Notes: a model not told the origin generated them from the letters alone. A stretch of DNA of 64,000 nucleotides from Coleophoma eucalyptorum (GCA_026120035.1 JALRME010000021.1:310001-374000); one strand, 5' to 3'. Shown: positions 37,446 through 49,174, numbered from the stretch's first letter. Numbers and translations: made by a program.

Positions 37446-37740
37446 GAATTTCAACGCCTAAATTAATCTGTATCGCCCAGATCGATCTACGATTTCCTGG
37501 AGTGTACAACGCTTGTCTTCATCTTGATCGCTGGAATAAGAAGGAGAAATCTTTATCTTAACGACTCAACGGAACTCAGCGTCTCAGCCTCCCTTGAATT
37601 TCAGAGCCTAGGTTGATTTGTGGAACTTAGATCGATCTACGATTTGAGATATTCTACCACGCCTGGCATCATTTTGAATCGCTGAAATAGAAGGGCTGTC
37701 TTTAGCGCAACAAATCAACTGGACTCAGCGTCTCAGCATC
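37446..37740. repeat. imperfect tandem duplication, unit about 150 bases
   Basis: Two adjacent copies start with GAATTTC at 37446 and 37596. Each contains ATCGATCTACGATTT (37481 and 37631) and ends near CTCAGCGTCTCAGC (37575 and 37724). The spacing stays at 149-150 bases, so this is a diverged tandem duplication in the promoter or 5' UTR of the LSH-type gene. Confidence 0.8.
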
Positions 37741-37905
37741 GCTCACTTACATTCCACGTACGTCGTTGGAGCGATTGAGTTCCATCCATCGACGCATCAT
37801 CGCTATATCGCAATAAGCCACCTCATCCTGGCGAATGAATTTATCTCCGTTATTCACTTTTACTGAATCTTGGCGACTCATTTAACTTCAGCGACTCACT
37901 TAGCA

Positions 37906-40604
37906 ATGGCATCAACCTGTAGCGACGACATGTCGCGGCTACCAACCAGTGCGCCTTCTTCGCCGCCTGAAGAAGACATGGAATTTGCTACCAAGGAGGA
38001 GCAGGAAATGCTCCAAGAGGAGGCGAAAGCGAAACTGGAAAACGAAAAAGCTGAAGAGCGCCGACGGAAAATTGCATTGAAGAAGCGCAAGAACCAGGGC
38101 CTGGAGAGTAAAGCAGATCGGGAGATGAAGGCTAAGCAACTGGAAGATCTCTTAAAGAAGAGCGCGGCATTTTCGGACGTACTTACGAAGAAGACCGAAG
38201 TGCTTGGCCGTGTTGGAAGCGGGTTTGATGGAAAGGCTTTGGGCGAGCATGACCTTCAGATGGCCGAGCAACCTGGGATTATGGTGGGAGGTACGATGAG
38301 AGATTATCAACTGGAGGGCTTGACGTGGATGTACGAGCTTACATCGCAAGGCATGTCTGGAGTTCTCGCTGACGAGATGGGGCTTGGAAAGACAATCCAG
38401 ACGATTTCATTGATTGCGTTGCTGAGGGAGAAAGAGAACTACTTGGGACCGCATCTTATCATTGCGCCGCTGAGCACATTGTCTAACTGGCAGGAGGAAT
38501 TTGGCAAATGGACTCCAAGCATTCCTCTAATGCTTTATCATGGAACCCCAAAGGAGAGAGTGCAACTGAGGAAGAATATGATGAAACATCTTGTTGCCGG
38601 GAGACCAAGCATCAAGTTTCCTGTTGTCTTGACTAGTCCAGAGATAATTCTAAGAGATCGCCCCGAACTTGCCAAGGTCAACTGGGAGCTTATAATCATT
38701 GTAAGTGTGCTACAAAATATTTGCAATAATGATCCACTTATATTTGAACTAGGACGAAGGACATCGTATGAAGAACTCAGAGGCGAAGCTGTTCCGCGAT
38801 CTTCAAACTTTCACATCTGCTACTCGTCTCCTGATTACTGGAACCCCCCTCCAGAACAACCTGAAAGAACTGTGGTCTCTCCTCCATTTCTTGTTACCTA
38901 CCATCTTCACTGATTGGGATGCATTTGAGTCTTGGTTTGATTTCAGCGACTTACAAGATGAAGAAGGGACCCAAGAGTTTCTGGCTGACAAGAAGAAACA
39001 AGATCTTGTGAAGAAGATTCACTTGATTCTTCAACCTCTTCTGCTCAGGCGAGTTAAGGCGGATGTTGAGCATATGTTGCCTAAGAAACGTGAATACGTT
39101 CTTTTTGCACCAATGACCAGAGACCAGACTGACTTGTACAACACCTTTACCGACAAGAATGCCGACTCACGCAAGTATCTCGAGAATAAAGTTGTGGAGC
39201 GCCTTACCAACGCAATGAACACTGCAGCAACATCAAGGATACCTAGTCCAAACAAATCCTCACCTGCAACTAGATCCAACTCCAAAGCTAGTGCTAAGAC
39301 CGAATGCGATTCCGAAGACGATGATACACCATTAATGAAAGTTGCGTTAAGAAACAAAGCCCCTCCCAAGAATGCTTTTGAGCAGATGATGGCACGAAAG
39401 GGTACTGCAACTGCGAAGACTCTGGGAAAGAGAAAGTCCCAGGGCAGTACTTCAACGCCAAGTAAATCGAATAAGTCAAGCCGGCAGTCTACCCCCCAAA
39501 GCAGCTTGCGAGGCAGGAAGCTTAGAGGCAAGCGAGTATACAAGGAAGCAGACGCTAGCGACGAAGATGAACTCAGTGATGATGACTTTGAAGAGAAGCT
39601 CGCTGAAGAATTGGCTGACACTGAAGGTGATGATAATGAAGAAAATCAGGGTACCCCAGAGGAGATAGAGCGTGCCAAGATTCTTGACCTTGCGAGTGAG
39701 TCATAATTCAAGTTGAGTAGGTTTGCCGTGGCTGATGAAATATGCAGAGAAGGAAATTGGCGCAAAGAAACTTGGTAATACATTGATGCAGCTCCGTTTG
39801 GCGTGCAACTCGCCACATCACTTTTACAACCCATGGCCAGCCGGATCGGGACTTAATGTCGACGAGAGTCTGGTAACCTCCTCAGGAAAGATGCTTCTTC
39901 TGGACCGCTTGCTCCCGTATCTTTTCGACCGCGGCCACAAAGTTCTTATCTTCTCACAATTCAAGACACAACTAGATATTCTCGAAGACTATGCACGAGA
40001 TCTTCGGAAATGGAAAATGTGTCGTATTGACGGAGGTGTAGCGCAAGATTCTCGACGCCAGCAAATCAAAGACTTCAACGAGGATCCGGAGACTAGACTG
40101 TTCCTTCTCTCTACTCGCGCAGGTGGCCAAGGTATCAACTTGGCTACTGCTGATACGGTCATTCTCTTCGACAGTGATTGGAACCCACAACAAGATCTCC
40201 AAGCACAAGACCGCGCACATCGAATCGGACAGACTAAGCCCGTGGTTGTCTTCCGTCTTGCAACAAAAGACACAGTTGAGGAAGAACTACTGTTAAGTGC
40301 AGATGCCAAGAGACGACTTGAAAAACTCGTCATCAAAAAAGGGGGCTTCAAATCAATGGGCCAGAAAATGGATGGCAACGAAGAGGAAATGACCAATGAG
40401 CAACTGCGTTCTCTTCTCCTGAAAGACGGCGAAGTTTACCAAGGAAGAGGCAAAGACGAGATCCTGAGCGACGCTGATCTAGAGATCCTTTGCGATCGTA
40501 GTGATGCTGCATACTCCCGTGCTGAGAAGGGTCTTGGTAATGCAGACATGTTCAAAGTCATGGAAACCAAGATTGGCGGCTTCATGACCGACTTGAAGGC
40601 ATAA
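37906..40604 (+). CDS. mus-30: LSH/HELLS/DDM1-type SNF2 chromatin-remodelling ATPase
   Basis: ATP-dependent nucleosome remodeller of the Lsh/DDM1/Irc5 branch; the Neurospora member is MUS-30, linked to genome stability. Exons 37906-38700, 38753-39695 and 39748-40604 give 864 residues. The N-terminus is a charged helix. The helicase core shows [18 protein letters not shown], Walker A DEMGLGKT, Walker B DEGH (completed across intron 1), and [21 protein letters not shown] long acidic/basic disordered insert with ST-rich stretches sits between the two RecA lobes. Lobe 2 has [32 protein letters not shown] and [11 protein letters not shown]. The C-terminus ends GGFMTDLKA. The start is the first ATG in an ORF that is open upstream. 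Confidence 0.93.
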
Positions 40605-41043
40605 ACTTTGTAGGAGCCTAGGAGCAAGATTTCGACGGGTTGTTCAAAATACCATGCCCAGGTACCACGAGAATATCCGTTTGGGCTTCAAGAATATGGT
40701 TTATTTAGATTGGGGTGAGTAGAGTTTCAATGATTTCATTAGCGGTACTCATTTAAGGCGTTTGATGTAAAAATCTCAGTGTTAAATAGAATGGAATATT
40801 ACGGCGCAAAATGGGTTTTATAGCTTTTCAATAGCAAGGGTGTCATTTTGATGAAGATGAGCAATGATAGTGGCAGTTGTACTATTCAAATCACGGTGCA
40901 ATAGATTAGATACCACCGTCAGAAAATCGGTTAAATTACTACTTAGGCCTTCTACATTAGTGATCATACAGCCAAACCATTACTCGCATGTCTTCGAAAT
41001 GCTAAACGCCTTTTCTGCCTCACATTACCTGGTATCTCCAGAC
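40605..41043. other. 3' intergenic region between convergent genes
   Basis: Lies between the ends of the LSH-type gene and PPT1. AT-rich; no gene is seen. Confidence 0.5.
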
Positions 41044-42243
41044 TCAAAGTTCCTCCTGTTTGGGTCCATGCTCACGCTGGACTCTGGCTGCGAAGTTTGC
41101 GGCCTGCTCAGTCAGAATTCTTTGCTTCTTATCCTCTCTCTCCTTCGCAAGGGCTGCATCGAGTCCTTCGGTCGATCCGGCAACACCTGCCTGTTCGAAA
41201 GCCTTCAATAAAGTAGCTTTGTTCTTCTCTTCGAGGATCTCGAGCTGCTTTTCATAGCTTGCGAGTGCATCTGGACGTTGCGACTTCAATGAGGACCCTT
41301 TCTTCAGAGGACCGTAGACCTCCTTGAACACGGCGCCCAAGAGCTTGTCGGACAATGTCATATGGCCACCCTCTGTCGACTTGAACTTCAAAGCACCTTT
41401 CTTATCGAGCGTCTTCAAACCCAGCCAGTCCTCCTTGTAGATGTCTCGCTCTCTCAAGGAGATAACATCCGTTCCGTTGACCTCCGAGAACCATCCTGTT
41501 TCCTTTGGAATCACTGTCGTGTCGTCCGCAAAGATATACATGACAAAATTCTCCAATTTTTCAATGTTCTCCTTATAAGTCTTGTTCTTCAAGAGCCGCT
41601 CATTGTTAATATCAGCCAGGAAATTCGAGTTCTCAAGATACTGTTCGTATTGCATTGGATCACGGAAGTATTGTGCCGGCACAAAGCGTGATTGAACAAA
41701 AGTCGACCAGGTATTGCTTCTCAATAGAGCCTGAGCCCCTTTGCAGATGAAGTCGGTAGCTCCGCATGATTGGAATTCACTGATACCATTATGTTGGCTT
41801 CCAAAGGTCACCAAACTTCGCACGGGGGGGTTGTTGCATCGCTCAACGTATGCTCTCATGAATTGGCCACCTTGAGAGAACCCAAGAGCATCGATTGCTG
41901 GCGCCGTAGACAGTATGGGATCCTTTGCCAGGTCGGCACAGACTTTCTCAACCTGCAGGGTGAGATTACCAAGGAATGTAGCACTTCGGTCGGCAGATGG
42001 ATCCTCGTCGAGACGGACGTTGTAAACATAAGTGCCTGGGTTCGTTTCTTGAGCGATTTCTCCGACCTCCTTCAATCCTTCCGCAGCATAATTGTCACCT
42101 AGTCCATGCCAGATGACAAGTGGTAAGGGCGTGTCATCATCATCATCATCATCACTTAACAAGGAAGGCAGATCGGGATGGAGGACGAAGGCTCGTGCGA
42201 GGAATGCTATCGATAGCAGTGAGAGCAAATGAAAGCGGGCCAT
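41044..42243 (-). CDS. PPT1: palmitoyl-protein thioesterase (PPT1/CLN1 family)
   Basis: Lysosomal/vacuolar hydrolase that removes palmitate from S-acylated proteins. Single exon, 399 residues. Signal peptide at about residues 1-19. An alpha/beta-hydrolase fold follows, with PLVIWHGLGDN near residue 41, the nucleophile elbow DALGFSQGGQF (Ser123), a probable catalytic Asp at 241 (FADDTTVIP) and His294 in EGGHMTLSD. Directly after the signal peptide is a run of seven Asp, encoded by a CAT/ATC microsatellite on the plus strand. The C-terminus of about 90 residues is an extra Lys/Glu/Ala-rich helix not found in the human enzyme. It shares a 375-base divergent promoter with CTK2. Confidence 0.95.
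   Translation of the reverse strand: MARFHLLSLLSIAFLARAFVLHPDLPSLLSDDDDDDDTPLPLVIWHGLGDNYAAEGLKEVGEIAQETNPGTYVYNVRLDEDPSADRSATFLGNLTLQVEKVCADLAKDPILSTAPAIDALGFSQGGQFMRAYVERCNNPPVRSLVTFGSQHNGISEFQSCGATDFICKGAQALLRSNTWSTFVQSRFVPAQYFRDPMQYEQYLENSNFLADINNERLLKNKTYKENIEKLENFVMYIFADDTTVIPKETGWFSEVNGTDVISLRERDIYKEDWLGLKTLDKKGALKFKSTEGGHMTLSDKLLGAVFKEVYGPLKKGSSLKSQRPDALASYEKQLEILEEKNKATLLKAFEQAGVAGSTEGLDAALAKEREDKKQRILTEQAANFAARVQREHGPKQEEL
42134..42155. repeat. CAT trinucleotide repeat coding for poly-Asp in PPT1
   Basis: Six CAT triplets plus a CAC on the plus strand, read as Asp codons on the minus strand, just after the predicted signal peptide. Confidence 0.85.
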
Positions 42244-42618
42244 GATGTGAGGGGTAGACCAGCTATTGATTAGGGTGCAGGTGTAGAATTACGAAATACA
42301 ATTCCACCTCTAAAGAAGAGGACCTTGTTTGTATTTTGATGTAGCGAGATTAGATGAATCAAAGGCCCGCCAGTGAAGGTGGAATCCTGCTGGAGTTCAT
42401 CGTTGAAGCTTCTCGTTGGACTGGTGATGCGCGGTAGATGGAACGGACAAATATATCACCGACTTTAACCACTTATCGTTTAGCTTGTAGCTCCCGCAAT
42501 ACTCCACCTGGAATTTCTTCCCCATCCGATCACAGCCTCGTCAACTCTCGTGGACGACACCTCGGACAATAAATCAATATCCATGCGACTCTGACATTAC
42601 TTTGCGCCCACATTTCTC
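42244..42618. other. divergent promoter PPT1 / CTK2
   Basis: 375 bases between two divergent ATGs; no internal gene. Both promoters must lie here. Confidence 0.6.
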
Positions 42619-44012
42619 ATGGCTCCAGCACCGGCCTCTACGGCTCCTCCAGGTCCTCCCGAACCACCTGGACCACATCCGTCTTTCATTCAAGTTGCAA
42701 AGCCTTACCTCTTTCACCAACAGCTCCAAGGTCAGCTCGTCGCGACTGGCGCGAATCCGACGCGAGAAGACAATTATAGGTTACAAGGCATACAATGGAT
42801 TGACGACGTGAGAACAGGTTTACAGTTGTAAGAAAGATATTCTGTTAAGTTTTGACTGGTTGCTAATACCTGGCACAGGCCGGTTCGAACCTTTGATACT
42901 GCCTCAGTTTACTTTCACAAGTTCCGGCTTCAACACAAAGACAATGAATATCAGTACCAGGATGCGGCAGCTGCAGCGCTCCTTACCGCCTGTAAAGTTG
43001 AGGACACATTGAAAAAGTCGAGGGAAATTCTCTGCGCGGCTCATAACATACGAGTGTCGATCTCCGAGCATCTTAGTCCGGACGATAATGTAAGTTTGAT
43101 CTAAGGTGTGGTGGTACCAAGAACGTATGCTAAGTCATCATATAGGTATTTGACGGCCCTTCAAAAATTGTAATAGGTTTAGAGCGCCTTATGTTGGAGG
43201 CTTCTGGTTTCGATTTCCGTTCCAGGTACCCACAAAAACACCTTTTAAAGCTCGCAAAGGATATCAAATTGGAGAAAGACACTACAAAGATGGCTTACCA
43301 GGTAATGCTTGACTCGTATCGAACATTCTCGCCTTTGAAACACACTTCAGCAACACTAGCGTTTGCTTGCATCGAGCTATCCTTATTGATTCTAGACAAA
43401 CCACGGGATGATAGTTTGAAGGACCAAGCGAGAAAATATCAGAAGTGGAAAACAACTAGAGCAGAGATCCTTGAGACTATGTTAGATCTGCTTGATCTTT
43501 ATACGCACTTCCAGAAGTCCTCGATCATTGGACCGCTATTTCCTATGGATACTTTCATACAAATCAGGATCAAGCTGAACCAAGGAGTTGACGATGGGAA
43601 GGGCTTGATGAGATATACTGAGCATCATGAGCCTTCGAAGACCAATGGGAACAAACTGAAGACTCCCAAGACCCCAATTACACCTGCAAGCCCCTCAGAA
43701 ATTCGACTGAATGGCAAGGACATCAATTCTCCAGCAACTTTGAGTCCTAGATCCTCGGGATCAGGTCGTAGAGGGACGGTCGTTCGTGGTCAAGATGGGA
43801 CCGTCCGGTTCATGTTGGATGCTGACCAAGCAAAAAAGGAGAAGGATACAGTGGCAGAGTATTTCAAGGTGGAGTATGAAGAATATGAGATTGAGGTTGA
43901 AGAACAAGTTCGGCCGGAAAGAAATGAAAGAGAACGCCCAAGAGATTACCGAAATGGAGACCGGCCATATCACAATAACCACTACCAAGGCAATAAGCGA
44001 ATGAGGCGTTGA
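42619..44012 (+). CDS. CTK2: CTK2-type cyclin, beta subunit of the RNA polymerase II CTD kinase
   Basis: Cyclin partner of Ctk1/Cdk12-type kinase, which phosphorylates Ser2 of the Pol II C-terminal domain during elongation. Exons 42619-42827, 42879-43089 and 43146-44012 give 428 residues. A Pro-rich start is followed by a cyclin box: TREDNYRLQGIQWIDDV, then TASVYFHKFRLQHKDNEYQ, AAALLTACKVEDTLKKSRE and LERLMLEASGFDFR. The second cyclin fold includes ATLAFACIELSLLI. The C-terminal third is disordered, ending in an acidic, then Arg/Asn-rich, tail. Both introns have GTAAG donors and keep frame. Confidence 0.9.
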
Positions 44013-44248
44013 GAGGACTTAAAGGCCTTTCGTTCTCGATGTAAGATAGAAATGGTCAATTGTGTTTTGTGCATTTGATTGCGAGGGCATGGAACAAGGC
44101 GTTACGATACCAGATGGATATGCAGATTTTCAATTTTTAAACGTACGGAAACTGTCCTACTCCCAAATTTCCAAATCCCGCCGCTACTTCGCTCGCTCAA
44201 CTAACACATGATCAGGAGATCTTGCCCTGCCAATTTGCCAAAGCCTCA

Positions 44249-44917
44249 TTATGCACTGTATACAGTCCAATCAATTCCTGCCACATCTGCGTAGCAGTTG
44301 ACGGTATTTGCAAACGGATGCTCAACTCCATCACCCTCAGTACACTGGGGCAACAATATGACCTTAGCACACCCATCGGGTGCAGTATCTCCAAGTGGCA
44401 AACTGAAAAGTTGCACAGCATCACCGGAAGGCAAAGCTGCTTCGCAAGCGTACCAGCCAGCAGATGCAGGACCATGCAACTTGGGCACTGGATCTGGGAA
44501 TATGGTCAATCCGAGTCCTTGTTCACCAACCCCGGCGTTGATAGACACAGTGTTTGCTGGGCTGTTCACGACCAATCCCCATGGGAAAGGAGGTGAGCCT
44601 CCATCCGAGGCGACAGTGGCGCTGTTATAGCGAACTTCCGAGGCCGTGCCATTGATGTAGAAGTCTCGCGAAGCTGTGGTTGGGTCTACGAGCACGGCGT
44701 ATCCTGACCCGGCTGAGAGATGGTAGGACGAGAGTGCCCAGCCATTGACAGACACGGGTAGATCCGTACCCGTAACGTTGGCGATGACTTTGAAGGTGTC
44801 GGACTGAGCCGTTGGAGCGTAGTTTGGTGCTTGACGGGTTGTAGGTGCGGCAGCGGAGGTGAGGAAGAGGGATGTCAAGACCAGGGCGGTGGAGGATTTG
44901 AACATTGAGAACGCCAT
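44249..44917 (-). CDS. secreted protein of unknown function
   Basis: Single-exon gene, 222 residues, convergent with CTK2. Signal peptide at about residues 1-23 (SSTALVLTSLFLTSAAA). The mature part begins with a short Pro/Thr-rich linker, then a beta-rich domain with FKVIANVTGTDLPVSVNGW, an FYINGTASEVRYN segment and four Cys near the C-terminus (WYAC, DGC, PQC, NCY). Two N-glycosylation sequons are visible. The composition is like the widespread fungal secreted family I recall as DUF7907, but I cannot confirm this. No catalytic motif is seen. Confidence 0.8.
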   Translation of the reverse strand: MAFSMFKSSTALVLTSLFLTSAAAPTTRQAPNYAPTAQSDTFKVIANVTGTDLPVSVNGWALSSYHLSAGSGYAVLVDPTTASRDFYINGTASEVRYNSATVASDGGSPPFPWGLVVNSPANTVSINAGVGEQGLGLTIFPDPVPKLHGPASAGWYACEAALPSGDAVQLFSLPLGDTAPDGCAKVILLPQCTEGDGVEHPFANTVNCYADVAGIDWTVYSA

Positions 44918-45400
44918 TTTGTTGGTATGGGTAGATACTAGTGTTTTAGATTATTGAAGAGATGATAGAGATTGAAGCAAAGAACTTGTAGTTGATGGTG
45001 AATGATGCTGTAGTATCGCAGGAGAAACCCTCACCTTTATACAACTTTTTCATCACTGTCGTCATCTTCAACATCACGTCACTGAACCCAAACCAGCACC
45101 CGGTACATCTCAAATACGAGAAAATAGAGACACTGCGCAGCACTGCACCAAGTCCATCACTCAGTCTCAAACTGACCATCGTCACCGGACGCGGAAGAAG
45201 ATAAAAAAAGACTGCCGAGGAATAAGGAATGTTCTTCTCTTGATGCGGATAGTCCCTCTCAACACGAGGAGGCTACCCGGTATGACAGCGGCCGCTTGTT
45301 CCACGAAGGCGTTGAAGTGCCGATCTATGCCTAGGCAGTTGGGGAACTTGCGGACATTTTGTGAGATCGTTCCCGCGGGTACGAGTTGGTTGTATCCTAC

Positions 45401-45413
45401 AGGGGGGGGGGGG
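45401..45413. repeat. poly-G tract of 13
   Basis: Uninterrupted run of 13 G. Simple repeat; the count may be affected by sequencing. Confidence 0.85.
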
Positions 45414-46495
45414 TTGCAGGAAGTGAGGTATCGAGTGTCTGCTTGGTCACTCAATGCCGGTTGCCTAGCTGGGCTGGGCTGCGTTCTTGTCTGTATTCAT
45501 GCTCGTATTGAGTGGGAGAGTTCTGGAGGCGGAGGCGGGAGGCTAATGCTTGATGCTTAGTAACCTCTATATGCTGTACCTTGCAGTACAACTTCCGCAC
45601 ATTTTGGCCACGGGAAGAATGGACGATCTTCGTATTGGAGTCCATCTCTAATTATGGTTATTCTCTCTAATTGCTGAGAAAAATGGGGTCAGGATGGGGT
45701 GATAATTACTCAATTCTGTAGTTGCTCGTTCTGCTAGTGTTCCGAAGTATTAGCTATTGTAAATTACTGCCATCTTCTCGAAAATCTATGCCTTCACAAA
45801 GACGGCTGTCTTCTCAGGAACTCACGCTTTCTTAATTATTAACTGGGTATGCAGCTTTCATCGTGGTGGCTCCGAGGAGAAGTGAAGACAGTGTTCCGCG
45901 GAAGGCTCCAAAGCAGTCGGTAAACTTTTTGTGCGTAAGCAGCAAAAATGTAGTCGTGCCAGATACAACCCACATCATAAATGCGCATAGTAATCAAGGT
46001 CACAATGGCCTTCCTTCCTAGTGTACGTGCTCCATTTTTTAACTCCTTACTTTATGATACGACAGCTGCTCAGAGAGCTCGGAGCTGCCGAGGATCACAC
46101 GCATAGAACAGAGGCGCGCTGTGATCTACTCAACTTTCAGGCTCCTTGTTTGTACTTGAAATCTCACAGGCAAGTTTATTTTCAATCACTCGCCCTCTCT
46201 CAATGCATACCTGTTTTCATTATCCACTCTAACCTTCTCAGGGTGCCAAAATCCGTCAGTCTTGAAAAGAAGCGAGCCACGGTTTTTCTTTCTTCTCTGT
46301 TGGAAAAGCGGTTTAAAATTCCTGCTTGATTAAGTGGCCACATTTGAATTACCCAGACATATTTAAGTGGTTACTTATGCATAGTGTTAACTAGGAAGTC
46401 TGACATATATCAAAAGAGTCTAGTTGGATTAAATTATAACATATTATTTGCTTTAGAAGGTGAAATAGCAATCCCAAAAAATTTATTAGGTATAG

Positions 46496-46684
46496 CTAAG
46501 ATGAGTGATATAGTTTTTCGGTGATGGCCGCAATAGCCTCTCTAGTGACCCGAAGGTCTTTCCCCGCCCTCTCCTCCATCTCCCTCTCCTTCTTCCTCTC
46601 CTCCTCCCTCTCCTCCCTCTCCTCTAGCTCCACCAGGAGCTCCTCCTTCCTTGCTAGCTGTGCCGGCGTTAGCACCACTGCCAT
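46496..46684 (-). CDS. very short charged ORF, doubtful
   Basis: 62 residues beginning MAVVLTPAQLARKEELL, then a Glu/Arg heptad-like stretch that could form a helix, ending EKLYHSS. The repeat comes from a CTCC-rich tract. It sits beside AT-rich DNA and may be a fragment of a larger, decayed element. No family is recognised. Confidence 0.15.
   Translation of the reverse strand: MAVVLTPAQLARKEELLVELEEREEREEERKKEREMEERAGKDLRVTREAIAAITEKLYHSS
46554..46640. repeat. CTCC/CTTC pyrimidine-rich tract
   Basis: Almost pure C/T on the plus strand for about 90 bases, in irregular CTCC units. Low-complexity sequence. Confidence 0.7.
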
Positions 46685-47478
46685 AGTAGAGACTGGTGCT
46701 GGGCCAGCTTCAATAGCGCGTATATTTCATAGCATAACACTGTTAAAAGAGCAGTGAGAATTTGTCAAATGCAGCTTACCCAATGCGGCTCTGTTCGCTC
46801 CTTCACTCCTTGATTCGAGAACAGAGCACTTTTCGGCCCCCGTTGTACAAAAGGACAGGGCGAACAAGCCGCAGTGTTTAAGTTCGTCTTTGGATGGCAA
46901 AAGAGGCCGAGAAAGCCGTTTCCATTGCGATAGATTGCATATGCGTCTGCTATGGATAATGCAGGTGATTCTGACATTGCACTTGACTGGCGGGTTGGGA
47001 AGGAAAGGAGCCAGAACGGAATTCTGCGGCTGGTACGATGGTCTTTAGTGTCGAGAGTAAGGGATTCCATGTAAATATAATAGCCCCTTTGTCTCGTTCG
47101 TAAGGGCTGCACCAGAGACTCGTCGCTTAGCTTTAACAACCCACCTTTACTAATCTTGTGCTTTACCGAGTATTACAGAAGCGCCACCGGCCAGTCAGCC
47201 AAGCCAGAACTTGTTCACATATTAAGGACCAGGATGTGATGCAAAATGATTTTATCTCACAATATCATTAATCCGTCTAGCTGTCTAGGGATATAAAACT
47301 GCTTATAGCATATATGGTATTATCACAAAACATCATTACATATCATTCTCGACCATTATTTTGATCATATATCTCGTCTCAAGACCCATGCCAAGTTCCT
47401 CCAACCAAGATCGAAACAAAACAAAACAAAAGCCTAGCTCCAGATCCAAGGGCTGGAATATTCAAAAGTCGAGAATCT

Positions 47479-49174
47479 CTAGACCGCAACCTTCTCTGGA
47501 TGGGTAATAGGAACGACATCCGCAAGTGTCTCGTCTGAGAACTTGAGATCCTCCTCGACTGTGATATGGTCTTTGACCTTCATGAAAATAACGGGGGCAG
47601 CGCAGAGGAGAGAGAACGTGAGGAGGGCCCAGTTCGAGGCGAATTCGGCCATGAACGAGGTCTTGCGGGAATCCAAGGACCACATAACGGCTGCGCCGGC
47701 CGACTGAATACCCTTGTAGAAACCGACAAAGTTGGCCATTTTACGTCCCGAGTTGGTGAGGGCACCCATGTACCTAGATGATTGATTAGCTCTGGTCCAA
47801 ATTAGTCAGGTTTGAGTTTGGAGACTCACCAGTAGGTAGATCCTTGCCATGCAGCATCATAGAATCCGTAGAACATGTACAAGAACATAATACCAACATA
47901 TCCGGAGTGCTTCCAGTCCATTGGTACGAAGTCGTCAGCAGCAACAGTAGCACGGGTGTATTGTTTGGCAAAAGCGTATCCACCACCCCAGATCACCATC
48001 GTAAGAACGAGCAGGGCTACCAAGCAAGCCTTTGCACGGACAGTTCGCGAGAATCTCTCACTGTCAAGGGCGTTTCCAAAGACTTGAGCACCGATGATTT
48101 GTGAGGACCAGTACAAAACGTTGTTGAGTGCCTTGGTTCGAGTATCAAAGTAGGAACCATTGATGGCGTTGGTTTGATAGGTGGTGAACCAGTTGGATGA
48201 CCAGAACATGGGGAAGAGCAGTATGATGTATGGCTCTGATCTAATCGTCTCGTACAAGCCTATTAATTCAGTCTTCCATGTTGGATTCTTCATGAGAACA
48301 ACTCTGGTATCATCCTCACGCCAGACGTCGGAGGCGTTGCAGAGGAACAAAGCAATAACAGCACCCACAAACATGAGGATGATGAAAGCGATGTAGGTTC
48401 CATCGGTCACAGTGACGTTGGCCGTAACATTGATGTTTTGACCCAGTGGGATCTAAGGTTGGTTAGAGAAATGCTCTGTAATCACGCAAGGATTGGGAAA
48501 AGCATACCAAGGCTCCAATGACACCACCGAGATTGAAAATAGACCAGAACCAGGCAAAGTATTTTCCCTTGGATCCCTCGTGTGGGTAAGACAGCATAAT
48601 AGTACCCTGCGCAGTCCAGAGGAGACCTGCACAAACACCGAGTAAAGCACCAGCAAAAATGCTGAAGCCGGCAGTGTGACTAGAGTGCACGGAAACCAGG
48701 AGGGCAATGGCGTAGATGCAGTAACCCAATCCACCAACCGAAAGGGCAAACTTGACACCCATGCGGTTGACAATACTACCACCGAAAAATCCAAATACTG
48801 CAAAGGTACTGTACAAGGCCGTGTTCTAATTGCCGATCACCCGTCAGCAGGCCTCCTCTTTACGTACTTGGATCAGCTGACGAGCCACTTACCATATTAT
48901 CAGCCGTTGTGGCATCCGCCTTTCCACCGCCACCCAAACCACCCAGGGCATTGAACATTCCCGGGCACATGAAGCAGACAAAAGAAACCATGGTAAGCTG
49001 GACCTTTGGAGAAGCATACCACGGAATCGTAAGTGGGCCCACTTTTCGCTCTCGGTACATCCATCCTGTAGGTCTATCGGTCGAGATGTGTGCTTCCACC
49101 GCAGCGGGCGATACCTCTGGGGTGGGCTCGACCGTCTTCTCGTCGACAGCCTTCTTCTCTTCGACGTCGGACAT
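47479..49174 (-). CDS. UNC93-like / MFS-type multi-pass membrane protein
   Basis: Major-facilitator-like membrane protein of the fungal UNC-93 (DUF895) group; substrate unknown. Exons 49174-48893, 48825-48508, 48452-47830 and 47773-47479 give 505 residues. After an acidic, Glu/Val-rich cytosolic N-terminus come about eleven to twelve hydrophobic segments. These include VQLTMVSFVCFMCPGMFNAL, GGSIVNRMGVKFALSVGG and GLLWTAQGTIMLSYP, the last being typical of this family. The C-terminus is short and acidic, ending HPEKVAV. All introns are 55-70 bases with consensus donors and fit in phase. There is no neighbouring biosynthetic gene to suggest a transported compound. Confidence 0.92.

Larger units (their letters stand above)
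37133..37905. other. intergenic region / promoter of the LSH-type gene
   Basis: About 770 bases with the TOK 3' end and the promoter of the SNF2 gene. It contains ACGCG motifs at 37382-37430 and an imperfect 150-base tandem duplication (listed separately). Confidence 0.6.
44918..47478. other. gene-poor intergenic region
   Basis: About 2.5 kb. It contains a 13-base G run at 45401-45413, an AT-rich stretch at about 46380-46500 and a pyrimidine-rich coding-like tract at 46554-46640. A 62-codon minus-strand ORF (46684-46496) encodes a charged EER-rich peptide. Another ORF at about 47139-46765 has a GTAAGC donor at its end. Neither is a firm gene. Confidence 0.4.

Noticed and set aside
39031..39621. 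196-codon minus-strand ORF inside the LSH-type gene
   Set aside because: It is a shadow of the acidic/basic insert of the plus-strand helicase, Ser/Leu-rich and without domain.
46765..47139. 124-codon minus-strand ORF ending near a GTAAGC donor
   Set aside because: The in-frame start is not ATG at the annotated end, the next acceptor leads to a stop within nine codons, and no domain is seen. It is kept only as a remark in the intergenic entry.
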